Positions 1 to 11,829 of a stretch of 64,000 nt of DNA are shown here, piece by piece. The notes beneath the pieces are model-generated. The model saw only the letters and a program-made list of their open reading frames with translations, was not told the origin of the DNA and searched no databases. This DNA comes from Eunapius fragilis. Lineage: Eukaryota; Porifera; Demospongiae; Spongillida; Spongillidae. The stretch lies in the NCBI GenBank assembly GCA_963681505.1, contig OY811980.1, positions 6,581,572-6,645,571 on the forward strand. The letters are read 5' to 3'. Position numbers and translations under genes: made by a program. The first letter of the stretch is position 1. Each line of letters begins with the position of its first letter.

Positions 1-978
1 GATGTAATCCACCCGCAGCTGTGAAAATATGGGCCTGGGTACGAGACTACCCGGATCCACGTCCGCCCTTGGAAGCTATCATGTCAGCCAAACCAATCGA
101 TGGCCAAAACACTCTGCGGAGGAGGAGTGGGGGGGAGGGTTGACCGTTCTGCCGCCGCAATACTAATCGGGATTGGGCATATGTGTGGTATCGCAGCCAT
201 TTTAAGCCCATGAATACCATTTTGTGTTCGATGAGAGACTAAATCGATCCATCGGCGCGACAAAATTAAAATAAAAAAATCGTTCCCCTCTGGCAGGGTG
301 TGGATGACTATGAATCAGATAGATGATGCTCGCGTGATCGTTTGTAAAAATACATTTGGTCGCCCGGACCGGATCGACCCTCCAGATGCGGGTTGAGGGT
401 TGCATGGATCTCGTGATCTTACGTTCAATCATGTGGCCTTAGTGATTTTATAGGGCAAAAGTGTGTATGGAATAATGGGTAAAATATGCTGCGTAGTCGG
501 ATGCCTGAAGAGATTGGACAAGGACAAAAGTATAAAGTTCTTCCCTATACGTTGCGCAAATTTCTGGTACAGCAAAGAGCAGAAAGAGTTGTCGTCTCGG
601 AGGCGGCAACTCTTTCTACGGATCTGTGTCTAGACCTGCTTGCAGTACTTTGGATTCATATCGGTCTCGAGCGACGGCCTTCATTCCATTCACGCGCAAT
701 ACTCGCTTGCCCCCAATGTAAAATTCTACAATATAAATTGGTCACATGACAATGCGTGACATTGCGTCGTGACGTAACCCGTGCAACCCCTCTATTAATG
801 TCTTTATTACACCGCATCAATCCGCAGCTTGTGCCGACATGACGACATATATAGATAGAGCTCACCCATTTCTCAGTCATTCTTATATATACCAATTTTA
901 AGGCAGCAGCAAAAATTCATTCGTGCATGATATCCAATTCAGCTACGCTATATATCCAAAAAAAAAAAAAAAAAAGTT

Positions 979-2007
979 CTACAAAACACGGATCCTGAAT
1001 TTTTCCCAAGGTCCAGCTCCAAACTGAGCGTTTACCAGACCTGAGCCTGCACCGTTGAACGACGTGACTTGCCTACCGTCAATGCGGAGGAAGGCTTGCG
1101 GAAACTGAACTGACTGGATAGTGTACTGTCCGTCTGCGTCCTGCCTCAGCACAAATTTTTCATACGGTCCTACCCCGAATTGGCCATTTACAAATCCGGA
1201 ACCGTCCCCTTGGGGGCTTGTTACCTGGCTTCCATCCAAACGGAGAACTACGTTTGGAAATTGGAGCGATTCAATGCTGAACTGGTCGGAGCCTTGTGCT
1301 CTCAGGATGAATTTCTCGTACGGTCCAGCACCAAACTGACAGTTTACTCTGCCGACCCCATTTCCGTTAAAACTGGTCACGCCGTTACCATCGAGACGGA
1401 GAAAGACGTTAGGAAATTGGACAGATTCGATCGTGACAACCAATCCCGCTCGACCTGTGTGGCGTGGCAGTAAAAAAACTGTACTATGAGCTCTGGATAC
1501 TCACTCAATGCTTCTAATTCCGACATGTCTGATTCCGATTCCGAAATTAGATCGAAGGATTGTGAGCCCAATTCTTCGAGAACTGAAGGAGAGAATAAAA
1601 GAAATGATATATATATTTGGCCGCCGTTCATGCTACGAGGACGAAAGATGCCACTGCGCTGCAATTTGGCGCGATATTATACATGTATAGGGGAGACCGA
1701 GGCTATACAAGTCAGTGAAGTCATACGTTTTGGTTGTCACATCATTTATACCATGCAAGCATGCGTGGTAGTAGAATACATTCAGCTAGCCGGCTGCATG
1801 CACTGCACGCTATGTAATACATTCTGCACAATGCAGCATTGCACGTGCAGACATTGTATCATAATACTCAAGTATCTATGATTGTATATACTCACCGTCC
1901 ATTTCCTCCGCTGGAAGATTGTCCTCACTGGTGACAGCGGGATGAGGGCGCGCGCTGCACAGAGATAGCAAACCAAGGAAAAGCACGCTTCCACCCAACA
2001 GCTTCAT
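979..2007 (-). CDS. Secreted three-repeat beta-trefoil (fascin-like) protein, copy 1
   Basis: Three exons on the minus strand: 2007-1896, 1582-1505 and 1454-979. Together they make 666 nt (221 residues), with phase 1 at both introns and GT-AG boundaries. Exon 1 starts at MKLLGGSVLFLGLLSLCSA, a classic signal peptide, followed by an acidic pro-like stretch. Exon 2 is acidic and serine-rich. Exon 3 holds three ~50-residue repeats, each with the pattern I-x-S-x-Q-F-P-N-x-x-L-R-L-D-G, then V-T-S-F, then Q-F-G-x-G-P-Y-E-K-F. Threefold internal repetition of this length is the hallmark of beta-trefoil folds, and the motifs resemble fascin/AbfB-like trefoils. The secreted location is inferred from the signal peptide. 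The function is unknown, and carbohydrate or protein binding is only a possibility. An in-frame ATG upstream of the signal peptide was not chosen because it would bury the hydrophobic segment. Confidence 0.85.
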
Positions 2008-2074
2008 GTCAGCTAGGATGTTTCCGAGTTCAACACCTGTACGGCGTATTGTGAATAAGCATGCCAAGACGTCT

Positions 2075-2083
2075 CCTTTTATA
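2075..2083 (-). promoter_or_regulatory. TATA box of beta-trefoil gene copy 1
   Basis: TATAAAAGG on the minus strand lies about 70 bp upstream of the chosen ATG at 2007. The same sequence occurs at the same distance in copies 2 and 3, which supports the start choice and a short 5' UTR. Confidence 0.6.
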
Positions 2084-3664
2084 CCATCCCAAATGGCACA
2101 CGAAGGATACTGCGGTCATCGGCCAGGGCCCTTCGTGTTACCTGATACTGCAACGATACAACTGCGCGAAATTTTTCAGGGCTGCTCGTGGTGGCTGCGG
2201 TTGAATTAAATGCATAGAATTGGAGTCTTGTCGCCTATGCATGTAATTTGAGTGATGCCCTCGCCGCCGCTGGAAGAAAGCTTATATATAATTTGCGCTT
2301 TGCAGTGGAATGTAACATCTATATACTGAAGTAGAATCTAAAGCCGCGGCGTGCCTCACATAATAATAATATACACTGTGTGCGCGCCGTCAGTGCTGCC
2401 ATGCGGTGTTACACTTCTTGCGGGTTGCTCGGTCGATTGTGTGAGCGTATTTCTTTTTTAAATTCTTTCTTTTTTTTCTTCTTTATACCATACCTATCAC
2501 AAACCCATACTCTCTCCTTTGTAATGCAGAGCATTGGAATTCCGCTGAAGTAGAATACTCTCTAGAATACAAATCTATCTGAACTGTTGTTGTGCTTGTT
2601 TCCATGGTTGTGAAATACCTATACCACTCATTTGTAATCCTGGACCATTGATGCAGCTGCGTATACTAATGGCAGCTAGCCACATATACACTAACAGATG
2701 TCAGCATAGTATACATTTGGCCACCTAATGAAGAAGATCAGTAGCATCGTTTTTTTTTGCATATCTCCGCTGGTTTCGCTGATGATGGGGTCAGGTATCC
2801 AAGTACTCAAATGACACTGACACTGTTACCGTAATAAAATTTTGTTTGTAGCAGCTGAAGGAAGCCAGGGGGGAATTCTGGGGGTCCCAACATGAATAAT
2901 AATGAGGGGAGAGGCGCGGAAGCTTTTGGAGACCCGCCCGCACTAGTTTTAGCGCTGTAACAATGGTTTCCCATTCGCTTTGTTGAATTTGTCGCCATGT
3001 CATATGTTAATTATATTCATACTCATTGTTCCCCCCCCCCCCCCCCCCCCCCCCCGTACCCTAGTCTCGTACATACTTAGACCCATATTCACAGCTGCGG
3101 ATAGATAGATTACATCACCGCAGTCGATCCCACGTAGCGGTGATGTAACCACCCGCAGCTGTGAAAATATGGGTCCGGGTACCAGACTACCCGGACCCGG
3201 CGTCCGCCCTTGGAAGCTATCATGTCAGCCAAACCAATCCATGGCAAACACTCTGCGGAGGGGGAGAGGTTTACCGTTCTGCCGCCGCAATACTAATCGG
3301 GATTGGGCATTCTGTGGTATCGCAGCCATTTTAAGCCCATGAATACCATTTTGTGTCGGAGAGAGACTAAATCGATCCATCGGCGGGACAAAATAAAAAT
3401 AAAAACATCGTTCCCTTCTGGCAGGGTGTAGATGACTATGAATCAGATAGATGATGATCGCGTGATCAAATACATTTGGTCGTCCGGACCGGATCGACCC
3501 TCGGTCACGTTATTAATGTCTTTATTTACACCGCATCAATGCTTGTGCCGGCAATAGATAGAGCTCACCCATTTTTCATTCTTAACTCAAATTTACCAAT
3601 TTTAAGGCAGCAGCAATAATTCATTCGTGATATCTATACGCTATGCATCCAAAAAAAAAAAGTT

Positions 3665-4687
3665 CTACAAAACACGGATTCTGAATTTTTCCCAAGGTCC
3701 AGCTCCAAACTGAGCGTTTACCACACCTGAGCCTGCACCGTTGAACGACCTGACTTGCTGACCGTCGATGCGGAGGAAGGCTTTCGGAAACTGAACTGAC
3801 TGGATAGTGTACTGTCCGTCTGCGTCCTGCCTCAGCACAAATTTTTCATACGGTCCTACCCCGAATTGGCCATTTACAAATCCAGAACCGGCCCCTTGGA
3901 AGCTTGTTACCTGGCTTCCATCCAAGCGGAGAACTACATTTGGAAACTGGAGCGATTCAATGCTGAACTGGTCGGAGCCTTGTGCTCTCAGGATGAATTT
4001 CTCGTACGGTCCAGCACCAAACTGACAGTTTACTCTGCCGACCCCATTTCCGTTAAAACTGGTCACGCCGTTACCATCGAGACGGAGAAAGACGTTAGGA
4101 AATTGGACAGATTCGATCGTGACAACCAATCCTGCTCGACCTGTGTGGCGTGGCAGTAAAAAAAAACTGTACTATGAGCTCTGGATACTCACTCAATGCT
4201 TCCAATTCCGACATGTCTGGTTCCGGTTCCGAAATTAGATCGAAGGATTGTGAGCCCAATTCCTCGAGAACTGAAGGAGAGAAATGATATAATTGGCCGC
4301 CATCATGCTACGAGGACGAAAGCAGGCCGGGCAGATGCTACTGCGCTGCAATTTGGCGCGATATTATACATGTAGGGAGACCGGGGCTATACAAGTCACA
4401 CGTTTTGGTTGTCACATCATTTATACCATGCAAGCATGCGTGGTAGTAGAATACATTCAGCTAGCCGGCTGCACTGCACGCTATGTAATATATTCTGCAC
4501 AATGCAGCATTTGCACGTGCAGACATTGTGTATCATAAATACTCGAAGTATCTATATGATTGTATATATACTCACCGTCCATTTCCTCCGCTGGAACATT
4601 GTCCTCACTGGTGACAGCGGGATGAGGGTGCGCGCTGCACAGAGATAGCAAACCAAGGAAAAGCACGCTTCCACCCAACAGCTTCAT
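3665..4687 (-). CDS. Secreted three-repeat beta-trefoil protein, copy 2
   Basis: Exons are 4687-4576, 4270-4193 and 4140-3665 (666 nt, 221 residues), with the same phases as copy 1. The signal peptide ends in LLSLCSAHPHP. Exon 2 differs from copy 1 at a few codons (Ser to Pro). Exon 3 has substitutions confined mostly to repeats 2 and 3, for example a Lys in place of Gln before AFLRIDG and QQV in place of RQV. All three repeat motifs are complete. The open frame after divergence suggests the copies are kept functional (inference). Confidence 0.85.
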
Positions 4688-4754
4688 GTCAGCTAGGATA
4701 TTTCCGAGTTCAACACCTGTACGGCGTATTGTGAATAAGCATGCCAAGACGTCT

Positions 4755-4763
4755 CCTTTTATA
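4755..4763 (-). promoter_or_regulatory. TATA box of beta-trefoil gene copy 2
   Basis: TATAAAAGG on the minus strand, about 70 bp upstream of the ATG at 4687 and identical in placement to copies 1 and 3. Confidence 0.6.
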
Positions 4764-6349
4764 CCATCCCAAATGGCACACGAAGGATACTGCGGTCATC
4801 GGCCAGGGCCCTTCGTGTTACCTGATACTGCAACGATACAACTGCGCGAAAATTGTCAGGGCTGCTCGTGGTGGCTGCGGTTGAATTAAATGCATAGAAT
4901 TGGAGTCTTGTCGCCTATGCATGTAATTTGAGTGATGCCCTCGCCGCCGCTGGAAGAAAGCTTATATATAATTTGCGCTTTGCAGTGGAATGTAACATCT
5001 ATATACTGAAGTAGAATCTAAAGCCGCGGCGTGCCTCACATAATAATAATATACACTGTGTGCGCGCCGTCAGTGCTGCCATGCGGTGTTACACTTCTTG
5101 CGGGTTGCTCGGTCGATTGTGTGAGCGTATTTCTTTTTTAAATTCTTTCTTTTTTTTTCTTCTTTATACCATACCTATCACAAACCCATACTCTCTCCTT
5201 TGTAATGCAGAGCATTGGAATTCCGCTGAAGTAGAATACTCTTTAGAATACAAATCTATCTGAACTGTTGTTGTGCTTGTTTCCATGGTTGTGAAATACC
5301 TACCACTCATTTGTAATCCTGGACCATTGATGCAGCTGCGTATACTAATGGCAGCTAGCCACATATACACTAACAGATGTCAGCATAGTATACAATTGGC
5401 CACCTAATGAAGAAGATCAGTAGCATCGTTTTTTTTTGCATATCTCCACTGGTTTCGCTGATGATGGGGTCAGGTATCCAAGTACTCAAATGACACTGAC
5501 ACTGCATGTTACCGTAATAAAATTTTGTTTGTAGCAGCTGAAGGAAGCCAGGGGGGAATTCTGGGGGTCCCAACATGAATAATAATGAGGGGAGAGGCGC
5601 GGAAGCTTTTGGAGACCCGCCCGCACTAGTTTTAGCGCTGTAACAATGGTTTCCCATTCGCTTTGTTGAATTTGTCGCCATGTCATATGTTAATTATATT
5701 CATACTCATTGTTCCCCCCCCCCCCCCCCCCCCCCCCCCCGTACCCTAGTCTCGTACATACTTAGACCCATATTCACAGCTGCGGATAGATAGATTACAT
5801 CACCGCAGTCGATCCCACGTAGCGGTGATGTAACCACCCGCAGCTGTGAAAATATGGGTCCGGGTACCAGACTACCCGGACCCGGCGTCCGCCCTTGGAA
5901 GCTATCATGTCAGCCAAACCAATCCATGGCAAACACTCTGCGGAGGGGGAGAGGTTTACCGTTCTGCCGCCGCAATACTAATCGGGATTGGGCATTCTGT
6001 GGTATCGCAGCCATTTTAAGCCCATGAATACCATTTTGTGTCGGAGAGAGACTAAATCGATCCATCGGCGGGACAAAATAAAAATAAAAACATCGTTCCC
6101 TTCTGGCAGGGTGTAGATGACTATGAATCAGATAGATGATGATCGCGTGATCAAATACATTTGGTCGTCCGGACCGGATCGACCCTCGGTCACGTTATTA
6201 ATGTCTTTATTTACACCGCATCAATGCTTGTGCCGGCAATAGATAGAGCTCACCCATTTTTCATTCTTAACTCAAATTTACCAATTTTAAGGCAGCAGCA
6301 ATAATTCATTCGTGATATCTATACGCTATGCATCCAAAAAAAAAAAGTT

Positions 6350-7372
6350 CTACAAAACACGGATTCTGAATTTTTCCCAAGGTCCAGCTCCAAACTGAGC
6401 GTTTACCACACCTGAGCCTGCACCGTTGAACGACCTGACTTGCTGACCGTCGATGCGGAGGAAGGCTTTCGGAAACTGAACTGACTGGATAGTGTACTGT
6501 CCGTCTGCGTCCTGCCTCAGCACAAATTTTTCATACGGTCCTACCCCGAATTGGCCATTTACAAATCCAGAACCGGCCCCTTGGAAGCTTGTTACCTGGC
6601 TTCCATCCAAGCGGAGAACTACATTTGGAAACTGGAGCGATTCAATGCTGAACTGGTCGGAGCCTTGTGCTCTCAGGATGAATTTCTCGTACGGTCCAGC
6701 ACCAAACTGACAGTTTACTCTGCCGACCCCATTTCCGTTAAAACTGGTCACGCCGTTACCATCGAGACGGAGAAAGACGTTAGGAAATTGGACAGATTCG
6801 ATCGTGACAACCAATCCTGCTCGACCTGTGTGGCGTGGCAGTAAAAAAAAACTGTACTATGAGCTCTGGATACTCACTCAATGCTTCCAATTCCGACATG
6901 TCTGGTTCCGGTTCCGAAATTAGATCGAAGGATTGTGAGCCCAATTCCTCGAGAACTGAAGGAGAGAAATGATATAATTGGCCGCCATCATGCTACGAGG
7001 ACGAAAGCAGGCCGGGCAGATGCTACTGCGCTGCAATTTGGCGCGATATTATACATGTAGGGAGACCGGGGCTATACAAGTCACACGTTTTGGTTGTCAC
7101 ATCATTTATACCATGCAAGCATGCGTGGTAGTAGAATACATTCAGCTAGCCGGCTGCACTGCACGCTATGTAATATATTCTGCACAATGCAGCATTTGCA
7201 CGTGCAGACATTGTGTATCATAAATACTCGAAGTATCTATATGATTGTATATATACTCACCGTCCATTTCCTCCGCTGGAACATTGTCCTCACTGGTGAC
7301 AGCGGGATGAGGGTGCGCGCTGCACAGAGATAGCAAACCAAGGAAAAGCACGCTTCCACCCAACAGCTTCAT
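6350..7372 (-). CDS. Secreted three-repeat beta-trefoil protein, copy 3
   Basis: Exons are 7372-7261, 6955-6878 and 6825-6350. The predicted 221-residue product appears identical to copy 2, and the exon and intron lengths match exactly at an offset of 2,685 bp. The identity extends through introns and flanks, so the duplication is very recent or has been homogenised by gene conversion. Confidence 0.85.
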
Positions 7373-7439
7373 GTCAGCTAGGATATTTCCGAGTTCAACA
7401 CCTGTACGGCGTATTGTGAATAAGCATGCCAAGACGTCT

Positions 7440-7448
7440 CCTTTTATA
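7440..7448 (-). promoter_or_regulatory. TATA box of beta-trefoil gene copy 3
   Basis: TATAAAAGG on the minus strand, about 70 bp upstream of the ATG at 7372. The surrounding upstream sequence is shared with copies 1 and 2 up to about 7700. Confidence 0.6.
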
Positions 7449-7737
7449 CCATCCCAAATGGCACACGAAGGATACTGCGGTCATCGGCCAGGGCCCTTCG
7501 TGTTACCTGATACTGCAACGATACAACTGCGCGAAAATTGTCAGGGCTGCTCGTGGTGGCTGCGGTTGAATTAAATGCATAGAATTGGAGTCTTGTCGCC
7601 TATGCATGTAATTTGAGTGATGCCCTCGCCGCCGCTGGAAGAAAGCCTTATATATAATTTGCGCTTTGCAGTGGAATGTAACATCTACATGTATACTGAG
7701 CTAGAATCTAAAGCCGCGGCGTGCCTCACATAATAAT

Positions 7738-7915
7738 AATATACACTGTGTGCGCGTCGTCAGTGCTGCCATGCGGTGTTACACTTCTTGCGGGTTGCTC
7801 GGTCGATTGTGTGAGCGTATTTCTTTTTTAAATTCTTTCTTTTTTTTCCTTCTTTATACCATACCATTAGCGACAAGGTGCCGTGAGAAGGGGGGAAACC
7901 ACGTACACAAGTGCT
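7738..7915 (+). repeat. Left arm of a widely spaced inverted repeat (partner 23,995-24,178)
   Basis: This ~180-bp segment starts in the upstream flank of beta-trefoil copy 3 and runs past the end of the tandem unit. It recurs as a near-identical reverse complement at about 23,995-24,178. About 16 kb of transposons and the fourth beta-trefoil gene lie between the arms. Confidence 0.85.
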
Positions 7916-7925
7916 TCACCAATGT

Positions 7926-8382
7926 TAGTTTGGTTTAGTCCACTAAGTGCGTCTCCCATGTGCACACGCGTGCTCTGCATCCAGTTTGCGTTTAAATTAT
8001 ATACCTTCATACAAATCAGAGGGGTTGTGGTGAAGATGTTGAGTGTATGTTACACGTAAATACGTGCATCCTTATAGACTCGAATTGCAACTGAAGAAGA
8101 CGCGCTAGCACTGCAAATAATTTGGTCGCTATGTCGAACCAACAAATCATAGGTTTAAAATGTAGCTGGTTGGAATACAAAGCCATTATTTCAAGCCAAT
8201 TTTTATGGTTCATGCATTATCCAAACTTAGAATTTGGTTTAAAAAACAAGTGGTCTGTGGTTCAAACCACCATATGTTGCACAAAAACCAATCTGTTGCA
8301 CAATCAATGTCTAGACTAGTTACCATTATAAAAATGGCCGCAAGGAATTTTTGTGTGGTTGGAAAGACAAACAAAACAAACT
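7926..8382. other. AT-rich stretch without a recognisable gene
   Basis: No splice-consistent coding frame and no clear repeat structure were seen between the end of the duplicated segment and the first hairpin element. Confidence 0.5.
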
Positions 8383-8706
8383 GCGGTAATTATCACTTTC
8401 GCAGCAGCGGAAAATAATTTCACCTGGTACAAAAGAAACTGTTGGCGTACTTAGCAAACCCGCCTGGCTCCTCTCTAAATGGAATTCACGGCTTATAGGC
8501 GCTTCGTAATCCGCCCCTTTTTCTAATACATGTATTCGCGGTTACGAAGCGCTATGTACACAGCAAAGCCGTGTATAAGCAGTGAATTCCATTTATAGAG
8601 AGGAGTGTAATCAACCACAGGCGGGTTTGCTAAGTACGCCAACAGTTTCTTCTGTACCAGGTGAATATAATTATTTTTCCGCTGCTGCAAAAGTGATAAT
8701 TACCGC
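8383..8706. mobile_element. Hairpin MITE (~324 bp)
   Basis: The two ends are inverted copies beginning GCGGTAATTATCACTTT. The inverted match continues with small indels for over 100 bp per arm through shared blocks such as GTTGGCGTACTTAGCAAACC and ATGGAATTCAC. No coding sequence is present. No clear target-site duplication was found, so the superfamily is unassigned. Confidence 0.75.
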
Positions 8707-8786
8707 TGGAGCAAGCCGCTACTGTATACTCACAAAGAAGAATAATTTTTCAAAGGTCATGCACGTCCCAAAAATACTTCGATCAT

Positions 8787-8895
8787 TATTTGACGCCGCG
8801 AATTCGTACTAACCGCACATTTCTACGGCGGTTAACCGCTAACCGCCACAGATAAGTATGTAACCGCGGCCAGTACAAATTTGCGGCGTCAAATA
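8787..8895. mobile_element. Small MITE (~109 bp)
   Basis: It has inverted ends beginning TATTTGACGCCGC and an interior of direct and inverted AACCGC/GCGGTT motifs. It is too short to encode anything. Confidence 0.6.
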
Positions 8896-9506
8896 GTGTT
8901 AACTAATATCAGTTAGAAGTCCTGCCAACCGCACGAAAAGTCGTTAACTAGTCTTGGTTTGGGCCACAAATGGCTACCCTGTAAAGAAGCGTTAGGTCCA
9001 TTTTTTGTGGCAACCATCCCATATGTATCTGCATGATGCGGTGAATCTGGAAGCTGGTGTATGGAAAGCACACAAATTTTGGTTCAAATCCCACTCATGT
9101 TTTTTTCTATCTAAATTACTGGTTCAAACTTCAAACCAAAGGATAGTTAATCAACCTTAAACCAAGTTGGTTTGCGCAGTATTGTCGAGACGTGAAACCA
9201 TGTTTTGGTTTGACAGAACTTCACTGTAAAAAACATGGTGGGCTGAGCACACCAGATTTGGTGTGCTAGCGCTGTCCCGCCTGGCACACCTATTTAGGTG
9301 TGCCAGTCCCACCTATTATAAGGAGTGGGATCACCCACCAGTTGCCGTGTACTATACCCATGAGTTTTGGTGTGATAACCCCACTAGAATCGGTGGTCAG
9401 GCCTGCGTGCATTCCAAAATTAACGGTAATTACTTAACCAGAAAAAGTGCACAAAAAGTTGTTTTTAAAACAACACCAAACACAGAGTACAATTCAAACA
9501 ATCTCA
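8896..9506. other. Intergenic sequence with two short hairpins
   Basis: No gene was recognised. Two perfect short stem-loops lie at about 9248-9272 (GCACACCAGATTTGGTGTGC) and 9283-9306 (GGCACACCTATTTAGGTGTGCC-like). Both share the ACACC/GGTGT stem. Confidence 0.45.
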
Positions 9507-11693
9507 GGGTCATTCTATATCGATTCAACACACATAAGTTTCATTTTAAGAAGCATTTTTGTGGATGAGTGCAGGCTATTACCCTGTGTATATTTATGTA
9601 TTATACTAACTTTTAAATATCAATTGTTCGTAAGTTATTAGGTGTGAAAAAGTTGACCACATATGTAAACTATGCTAATTATCTTTGCGAGCGTTACAGC
9701 AGTAGCGATGGTTATTTTTCCGTGCGTACAGAACATCATGACTATCACGCTGTTTAATAAAAAAAGGAACTTCATAATTGAGCACAACGGAAAATATGCT
9801 TTTCGAGCGTAATAGTTGCCACCATTTAAAAATACACACTTTTTTTTTGGTTTTTTTTTAATTTTAATGAAAGGCTATCTGTTTGCTTGTTGTGTTTCCA
9901 ATCGCAAGACGGAATGCCAAGCCGTTACTAAACTACATCGCATCGAAGCGCTCGTGTTTTAGTTCTAAAGAAACCCTTCTAATGTGTTAATTGTGCACTA
10001 AACAAACTTATAATTGGCCACACATAATGAATTTAATTACTTGATGTACAAAGAATATTCCCCTTTTCAATGGCTGCAAACTAAACACGTCTGTGTCACC
10101 CTCTCCCTCATAGTCCACCATATCACCCTTTTCCCTCATGGTCCACCATGTCACCCTCCTCCCTCATGGTCCATCTGTGTCACCCTTACCTTGGTGGATC
10201 ATGAGGGAGAGGGTTTACATGGTGGACCATGAGGGAGGAGGGTGACATGGTGGACTATGAGGGAGTGGGTGACATGATGGACCATGAGGGTGGAGGGTGA
10301 CATGATGGACCATGAGGGAGGAGGGTGACATGATGGACCATGAGGGAGAGGGTTTACATGGTGGACCATGAGGGAGGAGGGTGACATGGTGGACTATGAG
10401 GGAGAGGGTGACATGATGGACCATGAGGGTGGAGGGTGACATGATGGACCATGAGGGAGGAGGGTGACATGGTGGACCATGAGGGAGAGGGTGGCATGGT
10501 GGACCATGAGGGAGAGGAGAGTGACATGGTAGACCATGTGGGAGGGAGGAGGGTGACAAGGTGGATCATAAGGGAGGGGTAAGGGAGGAGGGTGACATGG
10601 TGGACCATGAAGGAGGAGGGTGACATGGTGGACTATGAGGGAGAGGGTGACATGATGGACCATGAGGGAGGAGGGTGACATGGTGGACCATGAGGTAGAG
10701 GGTGGCATGGTGGACCATGAGGGAGAGGTGAGGAGGAGGGTGACATGGTAGACCATGTGGGAGGGGTGAGGAGGAGGGTGACATGGTAGACCATGTGGGA
10801 GGGTGAGGGAGGAGGGTGACAAGGTGGATCATAAGGGAGGGGTAAGGGAGGAGGGTGACATGGGGGGCCATGAGGGAGGAGGGTGACATGGTGGGCCATG
10901 AAGGAGGAGGGTGTCATGGTGGACTATGATGTCACCCACTCCCTCATGGTCCATCACGTCACCCTCCTGTGCTGTGTAGCATGTGGAAGGATGACATGAT
11001 GGACCATGAGGGAGAAGGGTGGCATGGTGGACCATGAGGGAGAGGGTGACATGGTGGACCATGAGGGAAGAGGGTGATATGGTGGACTATGAGGGAGAGG
11101 GTGACACAGACGTGTTTAGTTTGCAGTCATTGAAAAGGGGAATATTCTTTGTACATCAAGTAATTAAATTCATTATGTGTGGCCAATTATAAGTTTGTTT
11201 AGTGCACAATTAACACATTAGAAGGGTTTCTTTAGAACTAAAACACGAGCGCTTCGATGCGATGTAGTTTAGTAACGGCTTGGCATTCCGTCTTGCGATT
11301 GGAAACACAACAAGCAAACAGATAGCCTTTCATTAAAATTAAATAAAAACCAAAAAAAAAGTGTGTATTTTTAAATGGTGGCAACTATTACGCTCGAAAA
11401 GCATATTTTCCGTTGTGCTCAATTATGAAGTTCCTTTTTTTATTAAACAGCGTGATAGTCATGATGTTCTGTACGCACGGAAAAATAACCATCGCTACTG
11501 CTGTAACGCTCGCAAAGATAATTAGCATAGTTTACATATGTGGTCAACTTTTTCACACCTAATAACTTACGAACAATTGATATTTAAAAGTTAGTATAAT
11601 ACATAAATATACACAGGGTAATAGCCTGCACTCATCCACAAAAATGCTTCCAAAAATGAAACTTATGTGTGTTGAATCGATATAGAATGACCC
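9507..11693. mobile_element. Foldback element with ~0.6-kb inverted arms and a minisatellite loop
   Basis: The left arm (9507 to about 10,190) and right arm (about 11,020-11,693) are inverted copies starting GGGTCATTCTATATCGATTC, with only minor indels. Both outer ends are flanked by CTCA (9503-9506 and 11694-11697), a candidate 4-bp target-site duplication. The loop is a minisatellite and no transposase is present, so the element is non-autonomous. The superfamily is not assigned. Confidence 0.75.
10190..11105. repeat. Minisatellite in the foldback loop
   Basis: About 33 irregular copies of a ~27-bp unit with the core ACCATGAGGGAGGAGGGTGA. The orientation flips at both ends and near 10,930-10,980, so the array itself adds to the hairpin. 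The apparent open frames on the minus strand (Pro/His/Ser repeats) are by-products of the unit and were not called as genes. Confidence 0.9.
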
Positions 11694-11829
11694 CTCAGTG
11701 TTCTGCTAAGTCAATGATGTCATGAAAAGAGCCACTGATGGTTGCCTCGTCTGCTTGCTTTGTAAATTCAACAAGGACTCCAGAAAGCTGAACAGAGTAC
11801 TGCATCCAGTGGTGTACTGTACATTAAAT

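Larger units (their letters stand above)
1..7863. repeat. Three tandem copies of a ~2.7-kb gene-bearing unit
   Basis: The same block recurs at about 1-3140, 3141-5825 and 5826-7863. Copies 2 and 3 are offset by exactly 2,685 bp and look nearly identical through gene and flanks. Copy 1 is longer and more diverged. Each complete junction carries a poly(C) run (about 3031-3055 and 5713-5740) followed by a segment starting with the CCACCCGCAGCTGTG motif. Copy 3 stops matching at about 7863, inside a T-rich run, where unrelated sequence begins. The pattern indicates an older duplication and a recent second one (inference). An assembly collapse or expansion here is also possible because the copies are so similar. 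Confidence 0.93.

Noticed and set aside
2007..2067. Upstream in-frame ATG for the beta-trefoil genes
   Set aside because: It adds a 20-residue polar leader before a strong signal peptide and lies too close to the TATA box. The inner ATG fits better.
10199..11062. Overlapping Pro/His/Ser-rich frames in the foldback loop
   Set aside because: They are translations of a minisatellite, with no splice or homology support.
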